A DNA stretch of 64,000 bases from Planctomycetaceae bacterium (GTDB lineage Bacteria > Planctomycetota > Planctomycetia > Planctomycetales > Planctomycetaceae). Positions 62,308 through 64,000 of this stretch are shown here, piece by piece; position 1 is the first letter of the stretch, and the number at the start of each line of letters is the position of its first letter. Under the pieces are notes generated by a model, which did no database searches, was not told where the DNA came from, and worked only from the letters and a program-made list of their open reading frames with translations. The DNA lies in contig JACKHO010000002.1 in assembly GCA_020638955.1 (NCBI GenBank), forward strand, positions 744,001 through 808,000. The letters run 5' to 3'. The position numbers and the translations under genes were made by a program.

Positions 62308-63924
62308 GTGGCAAAGCAATTGCTTTTTGATGATGCAGCCCGCCTGAAGTTGCAGGCCGGCGTAAATATTCTCGCTGACGCAGTCGCGGTAACCATGGGG
62401 CCAACCGGCCGCAATGTGATTATCGACAAAAGCTTCGGCAATCCTCTCGTCACCAAGGACGGTGTTACCGTCTCGAAGGAAGTCGAGCTGGAAGATCCCT
62501 ACGAGCACATGGGAGCCAAGCTGGTCAACGAAGTCGCCACCAAAACCAGCGACATCGCTGGCGATGGAACGACGACGGCAACCGTGCTGGCCCGTGCAAT
62601 TTATCAGGAAGGTCTCCGCAGCATTTCGCTCGGTGCCAACCCTCAAATTGTTCGTCGCGGCATTGAAAAAGGTGTCGAGGCCGCTGTTGAGTTCCTGGAA
62701 AGCATCGCGAAGCCGGTGTCGGACAAGAAGGAGATTCAGCACGTCGCTTCGGTTTCGGCCAACAACGACACCGTCGTTGGTCAAATGGTCGCCGATGCTC
62801 TCGAAGCTGTGAATGGTCAGGTTGTGACCATCGAAGAAGGTAAGAGCAACGAAACGACCGTCAGCGTTGCCGAAGGAATGCAGTTCGATAAGGGATACAT
62901 TTCCCCTTACTTCGTGACCGACCCTTCCGAGATGAAGTGCGTCCTCGAAGACTGCCTCATCCTGCTGCACGAGAAGAAAATCTCCAACCTGCGTGAATTC
63001 ATTCCGCTGCTGGAGAAGGTCGCTCAGTCTGGTCGTCCGCTGGTTGTCATTGCTGAAGACGTCGATGGCGAAGCACTCACAGCCATGGTTGTGAACCGCC
63101 TCCGCGGCATTCTGCAAATCGCGGCTGTGAAGGCACCCGGCTTTGGCGATCGTCGCAAGGCCATGCTGCAAGACATGGCTGTACTGACTGGCGGTACCGT
63201 GATTTCCGAAGATTTGGGAATCAAGCTCGACAGCGTCGAGCTCAGCCAGTTGGGTCGCGCCAAGTCGGTGGAAATCACCAAAGACTCGACCACCATCATC
63301 GATGGCCTGGGCGAGAAGAAAGAAATCGAAAAACGCGTCGCACAACTTCGCCGTCAGGTTGAAGAAACCGAAAGCGAATACGATCGTGAAAAGTTCCACG
63401 AGCGTCTCGCCAAACTGACGAGTGGTGTCGCTGTCATTTCGGTTGGTGCTGTCACCGAAGCCGAAATGAAGCAGACCAAAGCCCGTATGGAAGACGCACT
63501 GCATGCAACACGTGCTGCCGTTGAAGAAGGCATTCTTCCCGGTGGTGGTGTCGCCCTGCTGCGTGCTATTCCCGCCGTCGAAGCCGTGAAGGCTCGTGGC
63601 GATGAGCGGATTGGTATCGAAATTCTCGCTCGTGCTCTGGAAGCTCCCATTCGTCAAATCTCGGACAACTGCGGAGAAGACGGAGCCGTCATTGCCGACG
63701 AAGTCAAATCGAACGACAAGACCAACGTTGGCTACAACGGTGCGACCGGCAAGTACGTCGACATGTTCAAGGACGGAATTATCGATCCAGCCAAGGTCGT
63801 GAAGAGTGCTCTGCGATACGCAGCCTCCATCGCTGGCCTCATGTTGACAACTCAGGTTCTCGTTACCCGAACTGATGACCCTGCCGGCGGTGCGAAGCCG
63901 AAGGTTGAGGGAGCCGTTCGCTAA
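62308..63924 (+). CDS. groL2: 60-kDa chaperonin GroEL, copy 2 (no Gly-Met tail)
   Basis: The GTG at 62308, preceded by AGGAGTCCTGAG, gives 538 residues. It has TMGPTGRNVIIDKSFGNPLV, GDGTTTATVLARAI and AAVEEGILPGGGVALLRAI, as in GroEL, but the C-terminus ends in DDPAGGAKPKVEGAVR with no Gly-Met repeat and no His cluster. It clearly differs from copy 1 (for example KSFGNPLVTKDG here, KGWGSPKITKDG in copy 1). The two may serve different client sets or growth conditions. It lies about 100 bp after groES. Confidence 0.95.
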   Translation: MAKQLLFDDAARLKLQAGVNILADAVAVTMGPTGRNVIIDKSFGNPLVTKDGVTVSKEVELEDPYEHMGAKLVNEVATKTSDIAGDGTTTATVLARAIYQEGLRSISLGANPQIVRRGIEKGVEAAVEFLESIAKPVSDKKEIQHVASVSANNDTVVGQMVADALEAVNGQVVTIEEGKSNETTVSVAEGMQFDKGYISPYFVTDPSEMKCVLEDCLILLHEKKISNLREFIPLLEKVAQSGRPLVVIAEDVDGEALTAMVVNRLRGILQIAAVKAPGFGDRRKAMLQDMAVLTGGTVISEDLGIKLDSVELSQLGRAKSVEITKDSTTIIDGLGEKKEIEKRVAQLRRQVEETESEYDREKFHERLAKLTSGVAVISVGAVTEAEMKQTKARMEDALHATRAAVEEGILPGGGVALLRAIPAVEAVKARGDERIGIEILARALEAPIRQISDNCGEDGAVIADEVKSNDKTNVGYNGATGKYVDMFKDGIIDPAKVVKSALRYAASIAGLMLTTQVLVTRTDDPAGGAKPKVEGAVR

Positions 63925-63959
63925 CCGGGGCATTCCAGTTGAGTGAGTTGGATAAATTG

Positions 63960-63988
63960 ACGAGCCACCGGTTCCCCCGGTGGCTCGT
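63960..63988 (+). terminator. Rho-independent terminator after groEL2
   Basis: A 12-bp perfect stem (63960-63971 and 63977-63988, ACGAGCCACCGG and CCGGTGGCTCGT) with a TTCCC loop is followed by GTTTTA. It lies about 36 bp after the groEL2 stop codon and is the clearest terminator in the window. Confidence 0.9.
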
Positions 63989-64000
63989 GTTTTAGTATCA

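Noticed and set aside
62284..63933. Long open frame on the minus strand under groEL2 (549 codons)
   Set aside because: It is the antisense of a certain groEL gene and its product is unlike any protein that I recognise; codon bias alone keeps this frame open.
1..64000. tRNA or rRNA genes
   Set aside because: No cloverleaf-compatible T-arm motif (GGTTCGAATCC-like) in a fitting context and no rRNA-like stretch was seen; a covariance search would be decisive.

Overview
The window reads as a chromosomal segment of a planctomycete, probably order Planctomycetales. Markers are two DUF1559 proteins with type IV pilin-like N-termini, a giant PVC-type CxxCH cytochrome with HEAT repeats, DUF1571 and BatA/VWA proteins, a FloA flotillin, GlmL, two GroELs around one GroES, and many secreted hydrolases with N-terminal signal peptides. 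Genes lie on both strands in short runs of one to four. I found no rRNA, tRNA, CRISPR array, prophage or complete insertion sequence.

Layout. 1-4200: end of an SGNH-like protein, a secreted metallopeptidase, an RraA-family protein and a GH10-like protein. 4200-7640: a lipid-type set (KAS III-like enzyme, DUF2156 transferase, FabZ-like dehydratase, long acyl carrier protein). 7950-13240: PVC cytochrome and aspartyl-tRNA synthetase. 13460-14270: a GxxExxY gene between 88-bp palindromic repeats. 14440-18220: DUF4198, two DUF1559 proteins and a Cys-rich exported protein. 18550-23270: MutL, then two membrane proteins with RING-like zinc modules, the second carrying a trypsin-like protease. 23275-26220: MnmM-like methyltransferase, glycerate 2-kinase and Fmt. 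26310-29590: secreted proteins, an acetyltransferase and a 76-residue protein. 29805-35020: GpsA, FloA and GlmL.

35240-36690 is an accessory islet of lower apparent GC with a phospholipase D-like protein and a BPSL0067-type putative amidase beside an attC-like structure. 37040-43540: two secreted esterases, a ThuA protein, a phosphate acyltransferase and a sulfite-oxidase-type molybdoenzyme. 43880-50620: FtsH, DUF309, a lipoprotein, an FHA protein, an APC permease coupled to an RCK protein, and RidA. 50690-56310: BatA/VWA, a TRIC-type channel, hypotheticals, a STAS protein and a Tat-exported beta-propeller. 56380-59760: FAD oxidoreductase, DUF1365 and cyclopropane-fatty-acid-synthase-type methyltransferase in one run. 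60127-63924: groEL1-groES-groEL2, ended by a strong terminator.

How genes work together. The 4.2-7.6 kb and 56.4-59.8 kb sets both point to lipid synthesis or modification. The 37-41 kb and 2-4 kb hydrolases fit a polysaccharide-degrading life. The most unusual items are the GxxExxY/88-bp repeat unit, the RING-like plus protease pair, the long-ACP lipid set, and the BPSL0067 gene next to an attC-like site. All functions are inferred from reading the sequence; no database search was possible.
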